This document shows positions 26,193-34,746 of a stretch of DNA of 64,000 nucleotides, in pieces. How positions within the stretch are numbered: position 1 is the stretch's first letter; the number at the start of each line of letters is the position of its first letter. The position numbers and the translations under genes are program-made. The stretch comes from an uncultured Ruminococcus sp. Its GTDB lineage: Bacteria > Bacillota > Clostridia > UBA1212. The stretch covers positions 25,750 through 89,749 of the forward strand of contig CADAZX010000013.1 in NCBI GenBank assembly GCA_902792515.1, in the 5' to 3' direction. The notes beneath the pieces were generated by a model. The model saw nothing but the letters and a program-made list of their open reading frames with translations. It did not search any database and was not told the origin of the DNA.

Positions 26193-27716
26193 ATGCAGAA
26201 TGATGACAGGGAGAATAATCATCTTCCGATTTCGGAACATTACGAGGAATCCGAGGACTCCAAGGAAATCGCGGAGCTTCTCGAGACCGACTCTGAAGAC
26301 CGCGAACAGCCGGTTGAGTCGGAGCATGCTCAAAAGCCGGACTACGCGAGTGAGATAATCTCTAAAATAAGGGGAAATCTCGCGCCGCGCGTACTTAAGG
26401 ACGAACTTGAGTCGTACCACGAAAACGACCTTGCGGAGGTGCTTGAGCAGCTAACGAACAGCGAGAGAAAGAAGATCTACCGCATTCTCGACACGGATAT
26501 GCTCTCGGGCATTTTCGAGTACGCGGAGAGCGACACCGTTGCAGGGTACCTCTGCGAGATGGACGTCGCCAAGGCTGCGAAGATCCTGTCGTGCATGGAC
26601 ACGGATATCGCGGTCGAGATACTTCGCGAGATCGACAAGGAAAAGAGGATCCTCCTCATCGACCTCATCGACGATGAGCAGAGGAACGACATCGCGCTGA
26701 TCGCTTCGTTCGACGAGGACCAGATAGGCAGCAAGATGACAACCAATTTTATCGTCATCAACGACAAGCTGTCTGTCAAAGAGGCGATGAACGAGCTCGT
26801 GGAGCAGGCCGAAAAGAACGACAACATCTCGACGCTTTACGTGGTCGACGACGACGGACTTTTCTGCGGCGCTATCGATCTTAAAGAGTTGATCATCGCG
26901 AGGAACGGAACGCCGCTCGAGGACATCATTACGACGTCGTTCCCGTACGTTTACGGTATCGAGGAGATCGACGACTGTATCGAAAAGCTCCGCGATTATT
27001 CGGAGAACTCGATCCCGGTACTCGACAACAACAACAGAATAATAGGCGTCATCACGTCGCAGAGCATTGTCGAAGTCGTAGGAGACGAACTCACCGAAGA
27101 CTACGTAAAGTTCGCAGGTCTGACCGCGGAGGAGGATCTCAACGAACCTCTGAAAGCGAGCCTCGGGAAGAGACTTCCGTGGCTGTTCGTGCTGCTCGGC
27201 CTCGGCCTCGTTATTTCGACGGTCGTCGGATCGTTCGAAAAAGTCGTCTCGGCGCTTCCGATCGTTATGGCCTTCCAGTCGCTTATCCTGGACATGGCAG
27301 GTAACTCCGGTACGCAGTCGCTGGCTGTCACAATCAGAGTGCTCACGGACGAAAACCTCGACTTTAAGAAAAAACTCAAGCTCTTCTTTAAGGAAGTGCG
27401 CGTCGGTATGACGAACGGTTTTATAATCGGTTCGCTTTCGTTCGTGGCTTTGGGGCTTTACCTCCACTTCCTCAAAAAGCAGACATGGATGTTTTCGTTC
27501 GCGGTTTCGGGCTGCTGCGGCGTCGCGCTTATGTGCGCGATGTTCATAGCGAGCGGGGTAGGTACGCTCGTGCCGTTGATTTTTAAGAAGTTGAAGGTCG
27601 ACCCCGCCGTCGCGTCAGGCCCGTTGATCACGTCAATGAACGACCTCGTCGCCGTCGTAACGTACTACGGCCTGTGCTGGCTGCTCCTTATCCAGATCAT
27701 GGGCTTCGGCGCATAA
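26193..27716 (+). CDS. mgtE: Magnesium channel/transporter MgtE
   Basis: 507 residues. An acidic N-terminal tail (~60 residues) is followed by the MgtE_N superhelical domain, in which AAKILSCMDTDIAVEIL-type repeats are visible. Next is a CBS pair (~190-320, TTNFIVINDKLSVKEAM and ENSIPVLDNNNRIIGVIT), then five transmembrane helices starting RLPWLFVLLGLG. GNSGTQSLAV is the conserved pore-region motif. MgtE is a dimeric Mg2+ channel gated by cytoplasmic Mg2+ binding to the N and CBS domains. ATG 26193 has GGAGG at 26179-26183; the TTG at 26187 is too close. The long structured leader suggests control at RNA level. Confidence 0.95.
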   Translation: MQNDDRENNHLPISEHYEESEDSKEIAELLETDSEDREQPVESEHAQKPDYASEIISKIRGNLAPRVLKDELESYHENDLAEVLEQLTNSERKKIYRILDTDMLSGIFEYAESDTVAGYLCEMDVAKAAKILSCMDTDIAVEILREIDKEKRILLIDLIDDEQRNDIALIASFDEDQIGSKMTTNFIVINDKLSVKEAMNELVEQAEKNDNISTLYVVDDDGLFCGAIDLKELIIARNGTPLEDIITTSFPYVYGIEEIDDCIEKLRDYSENSIPVLDNNNRIIGVITSQSIVEVVGDELTEDYVKFAGLTAEEDLNEPLKASLGKRLPWLFVLLGLGLVISTVVGSFEKVVSALPIVMAFQSLILDMAGNSGTQSLAVTIRVLTDENLDFKKKLKLFFKEVRVGMTNGFIIGSLSFVALGLYLHFLKKQTWMFSFAVSGCCGVALMCAMFIASGVGTLVPLIFKKLKVDPAVASGPLITSMNDLVAVVTYYGLCWLLLIQIMGFGA

Positions 27717-27732
27717 TAAAAATAATTAAAAA

Positions 27733-27778
27733 GAATCCCCGCGGCAGAACGTGATGATATGCCGCGGGGCTTCTTCTT
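27733..27778 (+). terminator. Rho-independent terminator of mgtE
   Basis: CCCCGCGGCA (27737-27746) pairs with TGCCGCGGGG (27760-27769), flanked by an A-rich 5' side and a TTCTTCTTT tail. Confidence 0.85.
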
Positions 27779-27887
27779 TATACTTCTTAAAATTAACGGC
27801 TGAAAGTGCTATACGTGTTTTAAGGCGTTTTAGGGCCGTTTGCGGGCACTTAGGGTTTTAAGGGGAAAACATACGTTTTGATATGAA

Positions 27888-27932
27888 GCGGGCGCCGCAA
27901 ATGCCTTTAAACAGCTCTAAAGCGGCGCCCGC
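27888..27932 (-). terminator. Inverted repeat, possible terminator of the minus-strand esterase
   Basis: GCGGGCGCCGC (27888-27898) pairs with GCGGCGCCCGC (27922-27932), 25 bp after the esterase stop. There is no T run on the minus strand, so the role is uncertain. Confidence 0.4.
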
Positions 27933-27957
27933 GCATATATGATATACAAACGCTATA

Positions 27958-28833
27958 TTAGTGGCGGCGCCTTTCGAGGGCGGAGGGGTACTTGAAGTCG
28001 TCCGGCCCTTCGTAGGCGAAGAGCTTTCTCAGCCAGTCGGCGGATTCTTTGACCCAGCGGGAGAACTCGCGGTTGTTAAGATAGGGGCCGATCGAGGTCT
28101 GATGGTCGCCGAGCGCGAGGCCGTGGACTCCGTCCTGAGTGATGTGGAGCTCGAACGGTACGTCGTTATCGGCGAGCGCATGGGCGAAGTCGAGCGAGTT
28201 TTCGACAGGGACGCACTGGTCGAAGTAGGTGTGGGCGATGAAGCAGGGGGGCGTGTGCGGGCCGACGTGCTTTTCGAGCGAGAGCTTAAATTTGATGTCG
28301 CTTTCGCCTTCGTGGCCCTGCATTGCCGTGGCGATCGTTCCCGGTTCGTCGGTGCGCTTGCCGGCTGTGATGACAGGGTAGCAGAGCACGAGCGCGTTCG
28401 GTTTCGCTTCTCCGGCGGTGACTCCGGCCTTTTCGAGGATCTCCTTGTCGTTCCAGTAGACTCCGAGCGACGCGGTGAGGTGGCCGCCCGCGCTGAAACC
28501 GACTACCGAAATCGCGTCGGGATTCACAAACCACTCTTCGGCGTTGTCGCGGACGACCTTCATAGCTCTCATGAGGTCGACGAGCGGGTTCGGGAACGAC
28601 GCGTATTTGCCGACAGAGTACCTTACGACAAACGTCTGGAAGCCCTGCGACGCGAACGCGATCGCGATCGGCTCGGCCTCGCGGTCCGAAAGCGCCTGAT
28701 AGCCGCCTCCGGGAATTACGACCATGGCAGGCCTCTTTTCGGAGAGAGGCATTTCGGGGCTCTTTTCAAGAATATAAGGCACCATGAAGGTGCGTCCGTC
28801 TTCGGAAAGATTGATTTTTTTACCGTATAGCAT
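27958..28833 (-). CDS. Alpha/beta hydrolase, acetylxylan-esterase-like
   Basis: 291 residues, cytoplasmic. It has the BD-FAE/Axe-like pattern: VIPGGGYQALSDREAEPIA with the oxyanion-hole glycines, VVGFSAGGHL with the nucleophile Ser, HTYFDQCVPVENSLDF with the likely catalytic Asp, and DGVHGLAL with the His. Relatives remove acetyl or other acyl groups from sugars. ATG 28833 is preceded by AGGAGG (28842-28847 on the complement); the longer frame to 28872 lacks one. It is separated from the upstream EEP gene by 82 bp and may share its transcript. Confidence 0.85.
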   Translation of the reverse strand: MLYGKKINLSEDGRTFMVPYILEKSPEMPLSEKRPAMVVIPGGGYQALSDREAEPIAIAFASQGFQTFVVRYSVGKYASFPNPLVDLMRAMKVVRDNAEEWFVNPDAISVVGFSAGGHLTASLGVYWNDKEILEKAGVTAGEAKPNALVLCYPVITAGKRTDEPGTIATAMQGHEGESDIKFKLSLEKHVGPHTPPCFIAHTYFDQCVPVENSLDFAHALADNDVPFELHITQDGVHGLALGDHQTSIGPYLNNREFSRWVKESADWLRKLFAYEGPDDFKYPSALERRRH

Positions 28834-28915
28834 TTGTTTTTCCTCCTCTTTCGGGAATGGGTTTGGAATCAATTAGTCTCTCTGACAGCAGATGATTGCC
28901 GGCTGTCTTTATATT

Positions 28916-29719
28916 TTACTCCACGGCCGCCTCGATTACAACGGGGCAGTGGTCGCTGACGATTCGCGCGCGTTCGTCGGAAATCACCTTGTAGGTCAGA
29001 ATGCGCGCCGGCCCCTTGAAAACGATGTGGTCGATCGATTCGTCATTCGGCCTTTGTGAGAGCGGGGCGGGAGTGTATTTTTGCGCTTCGACGTCGTAAA
29101 CAGGGTTTTTGTGGTGGGTCCTGATAAAATTGATTTTCTTTTTCGCGAAGAGCGAGGCGCAGCGGATGGAGCTTTGGTCAAGAACGGCGAAGGGAAGCGA
29201 TTTTACGTCGCAGTTGAAGTCGCCGCCGCAGAAAAAGGGCGTGCCCGGAGGGAATTTTCCGGAAATATCAGCGAGCTGCTTCGCGTTTGAGATCCTGGCT
29301 TTTTCGCCTTCTTCGTTTTGCGCGAAATACATGTGCGTGGAGCAGGCGGCAAACCGTTTTTTGGAGCGCCTGAGCTCGAAAAGCGCGTAGGAAACGGACT
29401 TCGAGCTGTAGTCGTTGGGGCCGTCGTAGAGGAGAAAACCGTTGGAGATCTCTTTCAGACGCGACTTTTTATAAAAAAGCGGGGTGTAGTTGAGCGGCTG
29501 ACCTTCGGGAAGCCCGGGCAGCGACTCGGCGTAACCGAGCGCCGCGAGAACGGGCTTCAGGTCGCTCTTGTGCCAGTTAGGGTGCATCTCCTGCAGAAAA
29601 AGCACGTCGGGAAGCTCTTCGCGGACGAGTTCGCAAAGAAGCTTGTCACGCGGATGAACGGGATTCACGAAAACGTCTGCCCACACGTTGGAAGTCATTA
29701 GTTTGATCTTTGAACCCAT
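28916..29719 (-). CDS. Endonuclease/exonuclease/phosphatase family protein
   Basis: 267 residues, no signal peptide. EEP-fold landmarks: MTSNVWAD near the start, VLFLQEMHP (metal-binding Glu), CGGDFNCDV (Asp and Asn), SIDHIVFKG and VSDHCPVV (Asp-His). The substrate could be a phosphodiester, sphingomyelin-like lipid or nucleic acid; sequence does not decide. ATG 29719 follows a GGAGG. It is only 19 bp downstream of the inositol monophosphatase gene, so the two form an operon. Confidence 0.85.
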   Translation of the reverse strand: MGSKIKLMTSNVWADVFVNPVHPRDKLLCELVREELPDVLFLQEMHPNWHKSDLKPVLAALGYAESLPGLPEGQPLNYTPLFYKKSRLKEISNGFLLYDGPNDYSSKSVSYALFELRRSKKRFAACSTHMYFAQNEEGEKARISNAKQLADISGKFPPGTPFFCGGDFNCDVKSLPFAVLDQSSIRCASLFAKKKINFIRTHHKNPVYDVEAQKYTPAPLSQRPNDESIDHIVFKGPARILTYKVISDERARIVSDHCPVVIEAAVE

Positions 29720-29738
29720 AGAAGCCTCCGTAATACCA

Positions 29739-30560
29739 TTAGTTCCGGCCGCCGCGGAGAAGCTTGACGATCTCCGGGTGGTTGATCCTGTTGCCGCTGA
29801 GAACCGACGTTTTTCTGTCAAAGGGAAGAGGATTGCCGTTAGCGTCGGTTATGACGCCGCCGGCCTCCTTGAAAATCAGCGCGCCGGCGGCTATGTCCCA
29901 CGGCGACAGCCTCAGTTCGAAAAACGCGTCGGCGCGTCCGCACGCGGCCAGGACGAGGTCCTGGGCGGCGGAGCCGAGCCTTCTTAAGTCCTGCGAATTC
30001 ATAAAGATACGCTCGAGCGCGGTGACCGTCGCCTCGCCGAGTTCTTCCCTATAATAAGGGGAAGTTCCGAACAGCACGATCGAGTCTCTGAGGCGCCTTT
30101 CCGACACGGAGATACGCTTTCCGTTCACGAACGCGCCGCGGCCTTTTTCGGCGGTAAACGTCTCGCCCGCGTACGGCAGCGCAACGCATCCGAAGACAGG
30201 CTCTCCGTCGTACAGGAGACCCACGGAAACGCTCGAATTCCTGAGACCGCGTATGAAATTGGCGGTGCCGTCGATCGGGTCGATCACGAATGTGAACCCT
30301 GAGGACGGCTTTTCGCGGTCTTCGCCGCCTTCCTCGGCGAGAAAAGTCGCGCCGGGAAGCAAAGCGGAGAGACGCTCCTCGAGGAAGTTCTGGATCTTAA
30401 GGTCGTATTCAGTCACAAAATTGGCTGTGCCTTCCTTGGCTGTCACGTGCTTGTCGCGCGCGCCGTCCGCCGCGAGTATCATTCCGCCGGCCTCGACAGC
30501 CGCCTGTGCAATCTCGCGAGCCGGAAACGCCGGAATAGATGTAATATCGTTTCGGCCCAT
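29739..30560 (-). CDS. Inositol monophosphatase family protein
   Basis: 273 residues. Li+-sensitive phosphatase motifs are visible: FLAEEGGED (metal-binding Glu pair), VIDPIDGTANFIRG (Asp-Pro-Ile-Asp-Gly-Thr) and SPWDIAAGALIFKEAGG near the C-terminus. It would dephosphorylate inositol phosphate or a related sugar or nucleotide phosphate (SuhB/CysQ-like functions are possible). ATG 30560 has GGAGG upstream; a longer frame to 30734 runs through the promoter and is not used. First gene of a minus-strand operon with the EEP gene. Confidence 0.9.
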   Translation of the reverse strand: MGRNDITSIPAFPAREIAQAAVEAGGMILAADGARDKHVTAKEGTANFVTEYDLKIQNFLEERLSALLPGATFLAEEGGEDREKPSSGFTFVIDPIDGTANFIRGLRNSSVSVGLLYDGEPVFGCVALPYAGETFTAEKGRGAFVNGKRISVSERRLRDSIVLFGTSPYYREELGEATVTALERIFMNSQDLRRLGSAAQDLVLAACGRADAFFELRLSPWDIAAGALIFKEAGGVITDANGNPLPFDRKTSVLSGNRINHPEIVKLLRGGRN

Positions 30561-30606
30561 AAAAGCCTCCGTTTCTGTTGTTTTTGCGGTTTTACCGTAC
30601 GCTGTG

Positions 30607-30635
30607 ATTATATTATTTCGGGCGCGGAGAGTCAA
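30607..30635 (-). promoter_or_regulatory. Promoter of the inositol monophosphatase operon
   Basis: On the minus strand: TTGACT (30630-30635), 17-bp spacer, TATAAT (30607-30612). Confidence 0.8.
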
Positions 30636-30648
30636 CCGTAACGGGCGG

Positions 30649-30672
30649 ATATCCAAAAGGATATCCAAAAGG
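30649..30672. repeat. Two tandem 12-bp repeats
   Basis: ATATCCAAAAGG is repeated twice perfectly in the intergenic region between divergent promoters. The rest of 30561-30913 holds those promoters and no gene. Confidence 0.85.
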
Positions 30673-30736
30673 TGATAACGCTCGAGATTATAGTTGAAAA
30701 CGCGCGGAAAAATGCGGGAGAACGAGGCTCTCACGG

Positions 30737-30765
30737 TTGACTTTGAGCCGCCAAAAAAGTAAAAT
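30737..30765 (+). promoter_or_regulatory. Sigma-A-type promoter
   Basis: TTGACT (30737-30742), 17-bp spacer, TAAAAT (30760-30765), giving a leader of about 140 nt before the transglutaminase-like gene. Confidence 0.75.
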
Positions 30766-30913
30766 CTATATGATGCCCGTATTAAGGCGAAAGGCCGTTG
30801 GTTTTGCGGCGAACGACCGCCTGTTTTTAGGCTGCCGGCTGATTATTTAAAACGAGCCGCACGCGGGTTTACAGACAAATAAAACTTTTATGAAAGGCTT
30901 TCCGGAGTTCACC

Positions 30914-32605
30914 ATGGCATTTTTGAGGCGCTTAAAAAGAATACTCACCGCGCTGACGGCGGCTGTTCTTTTCGCTTGCTTTTTTGCGGGTTTGGCGCCA
31001 TTAAAATCGCGCGCGATTGAAACATACGCAGACCCGGAAAAGCTCGCCGCGTTCACGGCTGCCGTGGACTCGGGCCTTTCCTCATACTCAAAAAATATCG
31101 ATATTTCAGCGCTCGCGATCCACTCCTCTGAAATAGTAAATTTCGCGCAGGCGTACAGAAATTCCGCGCCTCTCAGCTTTTTGATGGCGACGAAATACTC
31201 TTATTCGCTTTCAGGTCAGACGGTCGGAACGCTTAAAATGAGCTACGCGGACGGAATCGGTTCTAAGGACGACGTCACGCGTCTTATCGGAGTCTACACA
31301 AGCGCAGTCGACGCGATCGTCTCGGGCATCAGGGAAGAGTGGCCGGCGGAGGCGAAGCTTCTCTACCTGAACGACTGGTTCTGCTGCAATTACGTTTACG
31401 ACTTCGACTACGCGGTCGCCGACGCCTACGGTCTCGTTTCCGGAAGAAAAGGCGTGTGCCAGGCGTTTACGCTGCTCGCGAAGGGCGTGCTCGACAGGCT
31501 TGGCATCGAAAACGACACCGTGACGTCGAACAATCTCGACCACATCTGGAACCGCGTGAAGCTCGGCGGCAACTGGTACCACATCGACTTTACGTGGTCC
31601 AACAGAAACGTAAGGGGCTACTGCTATCACGACCATTTTCTGCGCGGCGAGGAGAACTTCAACGTGAGCCACGTCAAGAACGAAAAAGACTGGATATCGT
31701 GCTTCTCGGCCGAGGACTGCGGTCCCGACACTTATTACGACAGCGGCGCGCTCTGGTACGGGTCGAATTCGGCGTTCGTTTTTTCGGGCGGGTTCTGGTT
31801 CTTTTCGGGCTGGGACGCGGGAAAGCCGTACATCGCCGCCACGAGGGATTTTTACAACGTCGACGCGAGGATCGTTTTCGACGATCTCTGGTACTCGGAC
31901 GGCGCGCGCTATTCGTACTACCCTAAATCCTACAGCTGTATCAAGGCGCTCGGAAGGTACGTGCTTTTCACCGGGGCGGAAGGCCTGTACGTGCTCGACA
32001 CGTCGAATTCCGTCATTTCCGCGGTGGCTGACAGCGCAAAGCTCGAGATTAGTTCGCCCGAAAGCATCTACGGAATGGAGGATCTGGGCGGCAGCGTGCT
32101 TCTCACCGTGAGAACAAAGCCGCCAACGGGAGGCGCCGGCTGGAACGATACTTTCGTAAAAGAGATAACGGTTGAGATTCCTTCCGGGTACGTTCCGGAC
32201 GAGGCATCCGCGGCGCTGGCGGCGCTTGTTTCGTACGAGCAGGTCGACGGAAAATTCTACATCTTCGGCGTTCCCGCGGGAACGTCCGAGGAGGTGTTTC
32301 TGAATACCGTGGCGGGCTCGAAGGACGGGAACAGCATTGCCGATAACGGACTGGTGGGCACGGGAACCGTCGTATCGTTTGGGAACGCCGATTACACGGT
32401 GAGCGTGGCGGGCGACGTCGACGGCGACGGCGACTCGGATTCCGGGGACGCCGGCAGGCTGATCAAGGCGATGCTGAATCCGGAAGAGTACAGGGTCGCG
32501 TACAGGCAGGACTACAACGGCGACGGGAATTTTGACGCGGACGACGCAGTATATCTGCAAAAACACGCGTCCGAGCCTGAGAGCTTTCCGGTGGCTGTTA
32601 AATAA
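30914..32605 (+). CDS. Secreted transglutaminase-like protein with C-terminal dockerin-type module
   Basis: 563 residues. A basic N-terminus and hydrophobic stretch form a signal peptide, cleaved near LKSRA. A transglutaminase-like cysteine-protease core follows: GVCQAFTLLAKG (Cys, about residue 183), DHIWNRVKLGGNWYHIDFTW (His and Asp). A middle beta-rich region with aromatic repeats comes next. The C-terminus carries two calcium-loop segments, DVDGDGDSDSGDAGRLIKAM and DYNGDGNFDADDAVYLQKH, spaced as in type I dockerins. It could be tethered to a cohesin-bearing scaffold, or the module may act internally as in other gut Firmicutes. ATG 30914 is preferred because GGAG lies 7 bp upstream; the ATG at 30890 lacks a site. 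Confidence 0.8.
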   Translation: MAFLRRLKRILTALTAAVLFACFFAGLAPLKSRAIETYADPEKLAAFTAAVDSGLSSYSKNIDISALAIHSSEIVNFAQAYRNSAPLSFLMATKYSYSLSGQTVGTLKMSYADGIGSKDDVTRLIGVYTSAVDAIVSGIREEWPAEAKLLYLNDWFCCNYVYDFDYAVADAYGLVSGRKGVCQAFTLLAKGVLDRLGIENDTVTSNNLDHIWNRVKLGGNWYHIDFTWSNRNVRGYCYHDHFLRGEENFNVSHVKNEKDWISCFSAEDCGPDTYYDSGALWYGSNSAFVFSGGFWFFSGWDAGKPYIAATRDFYNVDARIVFDDLWYSDGARYSYYPKSYSCIKALGRYVLFTGAEGLYVLDTSNSVISAVADSAKLEISSPESIYGMEDLGGSVLLTVRTKPPTGGAGWNDTFVKEITVEIPSGYVPDEASAALAALVSYEQVDGKFYIFGVPAGTSEEVFLNTVAGSKDGNSIADNGLVGTGTVVSFGNADYTVSVAGDVDGDGDSDSGDAGRLIKAMLNPEEYRVAYRQDYNGDGNFDADDAVYLQKHASEPESFPVAVK

Positions 32606-32617
32606 ACAGGAGCATTT

Positions 32618-33922
32618 TTGAGAGATATGAAAAAAGCCGAGATAATTTCAGTCGGAACAGAACTTCTTATGGGGCAGGTCGCGAACACCGACGCCCAGTA
32701 CATATCCGCGAAGCTTCCCGAGGCGGGAATAGGCGTTTTCTACCACACGGTCGTGGGCGACAACCCGGGCAGGGTCGGCGAGGCTGTTTCGAGGGCGTTC
32801 GGACGTTCGGACGTGATCATTCTGACGGGCGGACTCGGGCCGACGCAGGACGACCTCACAAAAAAGGCCGTTGCCGACATGTTCGGACTCGAGCTGAAAA
32901 GAGACGAAGAGACCGTCCGGAAGATCGAAGAATATTTCCTTAAAATAGGCAAAAAAATGGTTCCTGCGAACCTCTCGCAGGCAGACTTTCCCGAGAGGTC
33001 GGTGATCCTCGAAAACAGCTGCGGAACGGCTCCGGGGTGCGCGATCCTCTTTAAAAATGACGTACCGAAGGCCGTCGCGCCGGACAAGGCCGACAAGATC
33101 ATTGCGCTGCTCCCGGGCCCGCCCCGCGAGATGCAGACGATGTTCGACAACGAACTCATGCCGATGCTGAAGGCGATGTCGAAGCTCGTTTTCAAGTCGC
33201 GCTACTACTCGATCATCGGGGTTCCCGAGTCGGAGGTCGAAAAACGTCTTATCGACAAGATCGACGGCTGCGTAAATCCGACGGTCGCGACTTACGTCGG
33301 GAAGGGCTACGTCTCGGTGAGGGTCTCGTACAGCGGCGAAGACGCGGAAGAGGTCAAAAAAACTTTGAGAAAATACGACACGCTCATGAAAAAGCGGTTC
33401 GGGGACGATCTTTTCTCGACGCGCGGAGAGTCGGTTCAGGAGAATTTTCTGAGGCGGATGAAGGAGCGCGGGCTGTCGTTTTCGTGCGCGGAGTCGTGCA
33501 CGGGCGGGCTTGTCGCCGAGCTTGTTACTTCCGTTCCCGGGGCGTCTTCCGTGATCAGAGCGGGTATTGTTACTTACAGCAATCTCGCGAAGATCGAGCT
33601 GCTCGGAGTTCCTTCGGAGACGATCGGAGCGTTCGGAGCCGTCAGCGCGGAGACTGCCGCCGAAATGGCGAAGGGCGCCGCGATGAAGTGCTGCACCGAC
33701 GTGGCGGTATCAGTGACAGGGAACGCGGGACCCGGCGTCATGGAGGGCAAGGAGCAGGGCCTCGTCTACATTGCCGCGTGGTACAAGGGAGAGCTTGAGG
33801 TCGGCGAGTTCAGGTTCGGCGGAGGACGCGAAAACGTGAGAACGCGCGCCGCTGTGACGGCTCTCGACATGGCAAGAAGACTCGTGCTCAGGAAAACGCC
33901 TGAAAAGAAGCCTTCAATTTGA
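32618..33922 (+). CDS. cinA: CinA family protein (competence/damage-inducible)
   Basis: 434 residues, cytoplasmic. The N-terminal MoCF-like domain has AEIISVGTELLMGQVANTDA and ILTGGLGPTQDDLTK; members act as NMN deamidase and ADP-ribose/FAD pyrophosphatase in pyridine nucleotide salvage. The C-terminal CinA domain has SCAESCTGGLVAELVTSVPG and SVTGNAGPG. TTG 32618 is chosen because AGGAG ends 5 bp before it; ATG 32627 is an alternative with poor spacing. It lies 12 bp after the transglutaminase-like gene, so readthrough is likely. pgsA and recA, its common neighbours, are not adjacent. Confidence 0.9.
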   Translation: MRDMKKAEIISVGTELLMGQVANTDAQYISAKLPEAGIGVFYHTVVGDNPGRVGEAVSRAFGRSDVIILTGGLGPTQDDLTKKAVADMFGLELKRDEETVRKIEEYFLKIGKKMVPANLSQADFPERSVILENSCGTAPGCAILFKNDVPKAVAPDKADKIIALLPGPPREMQTMFDNELMPMLKAMSKLVFKSRYYSIIGVPESEVEKRLIDKIDGCVNPTVATYVGKGYVSVRVSYSGEDAEEVKKTLRKYDTLMKKRFGDDLFSTRGESVQENFLRRMKERGLSFSCAESCTGGLVAELVTSVPGASSVIRAGIVTYSNLAKIELLGVPSETIGAFGAVSAETAAEMAKGAAMKCCTDVAVSVTGNAGPGVMEGKEQGLVYIAAWYKGELEVGEFRFGGGRENVRTRAAVTALDMARRLVLRKTPEKKPSI

Positions 33923-33994
33923 GCGTGCGCGAACCGGCGTAAATCATAATTTTAAAATATTTGGGGCGGCGCTCGATTTAAGACCCGAAAAAGA

Positions 33995-34023
33995 TTGAAA
34001 ACCGGCGCCTCTTGTGGTACCAT
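33995..34023 (+). promoter_or_regulatory. Putative promoter of engB-lysA
   Basis: TTGAAA (33995-34000), 17-bp spacer, TACCAT (34018-34023) with an upstream TGTGG. A moderate match. Confidence 0.45.
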
Positions 34024-34134
34024 TAAACATTTAAAATCCGTGCCCGTTTTTTAGCCGCGTTCCTTCGGGTCTAACGGCAAAGTACGCGGGGGCGCGGCGG
34101 CGGGAAGCATTTTCGAACGGAGGTGACGAAGGGT

Positions 34135-34746
34135 TTGATAGTCAAAAAGTCAGAATTTGTGACGTCGTGCATATCAGCGTCGCAGCTTCCCGAGTCCGAT
34201 TTTCTGGAGATTGCGTTTGCGGGAAGGTCGAACGTGGGCAAATCGTCGCTCATAAACGCGCTGCTCGGCAGAAAGAACCTCGCCAGGTCCGGTTCGAGAC
34301 AAGGCATGACGCGCCTTATAAACTTTTACGACGTCAACAACGAGATACACTTCGTCGACCTGCCGGGCTACGGCTACGCCAAGGTCTCGAAAAGCGAGAT
34401 GGACGTGTGGGGCAAGGTCATCACCGAGTACCTGAACGTGAGGCCGCAGCTCTACCTCATGATCCTTCTGATCGACGTCAGGCGCGAGCCGAGCGAGGCG
34501 GACAAAATGCTCTACAACTGGATCGTAGCCGCCGGTCTCGACTATATCGTTGTCGCGACTAAGGGCGACAAGCTCTCACGCTCCGAGTGCCTCAAAAACG
34601 CCGCGACAATAAAAAGGGAGCTCAGCCTTCCCGCTGACAAAAAAGTGTTTATCGTTTCGGCCGAGACTAAAAAAGGCATTCCCGAACTGTGGGAAGAGAT
34701 TGACTCATTTATCGTCGAAGAGGACGGGGAGCCGGAAACAGTATGA
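34135..34746 (+). CDS. engB: Ribosome biogenesis GTPase EngB (YihA/YsxC)
   Basis: 203 residues. TrmE-Era-EngA-type GTPase motifs: G1 AGRSNVGKSS, G2 region MTRLINFY, G3 DLPGYGYA, G4 ATKGDKLS, G5 VSAETKKG. It is required for late 50S subunit assembly. TTG 34135 gives the family N-terminus MIVKKSEFVTS; the upstream GTG at 34123 lies inside the GGAGGTG ribosome site. Its stop overlaps the lysA start by 4 bp (ATGA), so the two are translationally coupled, an unusual pairing since engB usually follows lon or clpX. Confidence 0.92.
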   Translation: MIVKKSEFVTSCISASQLPESDFLEIAFAGRSNVGKSSLINALLGRKNLARSGSRQGMTRLINFYDVNNEIHFVDLPGYGYAKVSKSEMDVWGKVITEYLNVRPQLYLMILLIDVRREPSEADKMLYNWIVAAGLDYIVVATKGDKLSRSECLKNAATIKRELSLPADKKVFIVSAETKKGIPELWEEIDSFIVEEDGEPETV

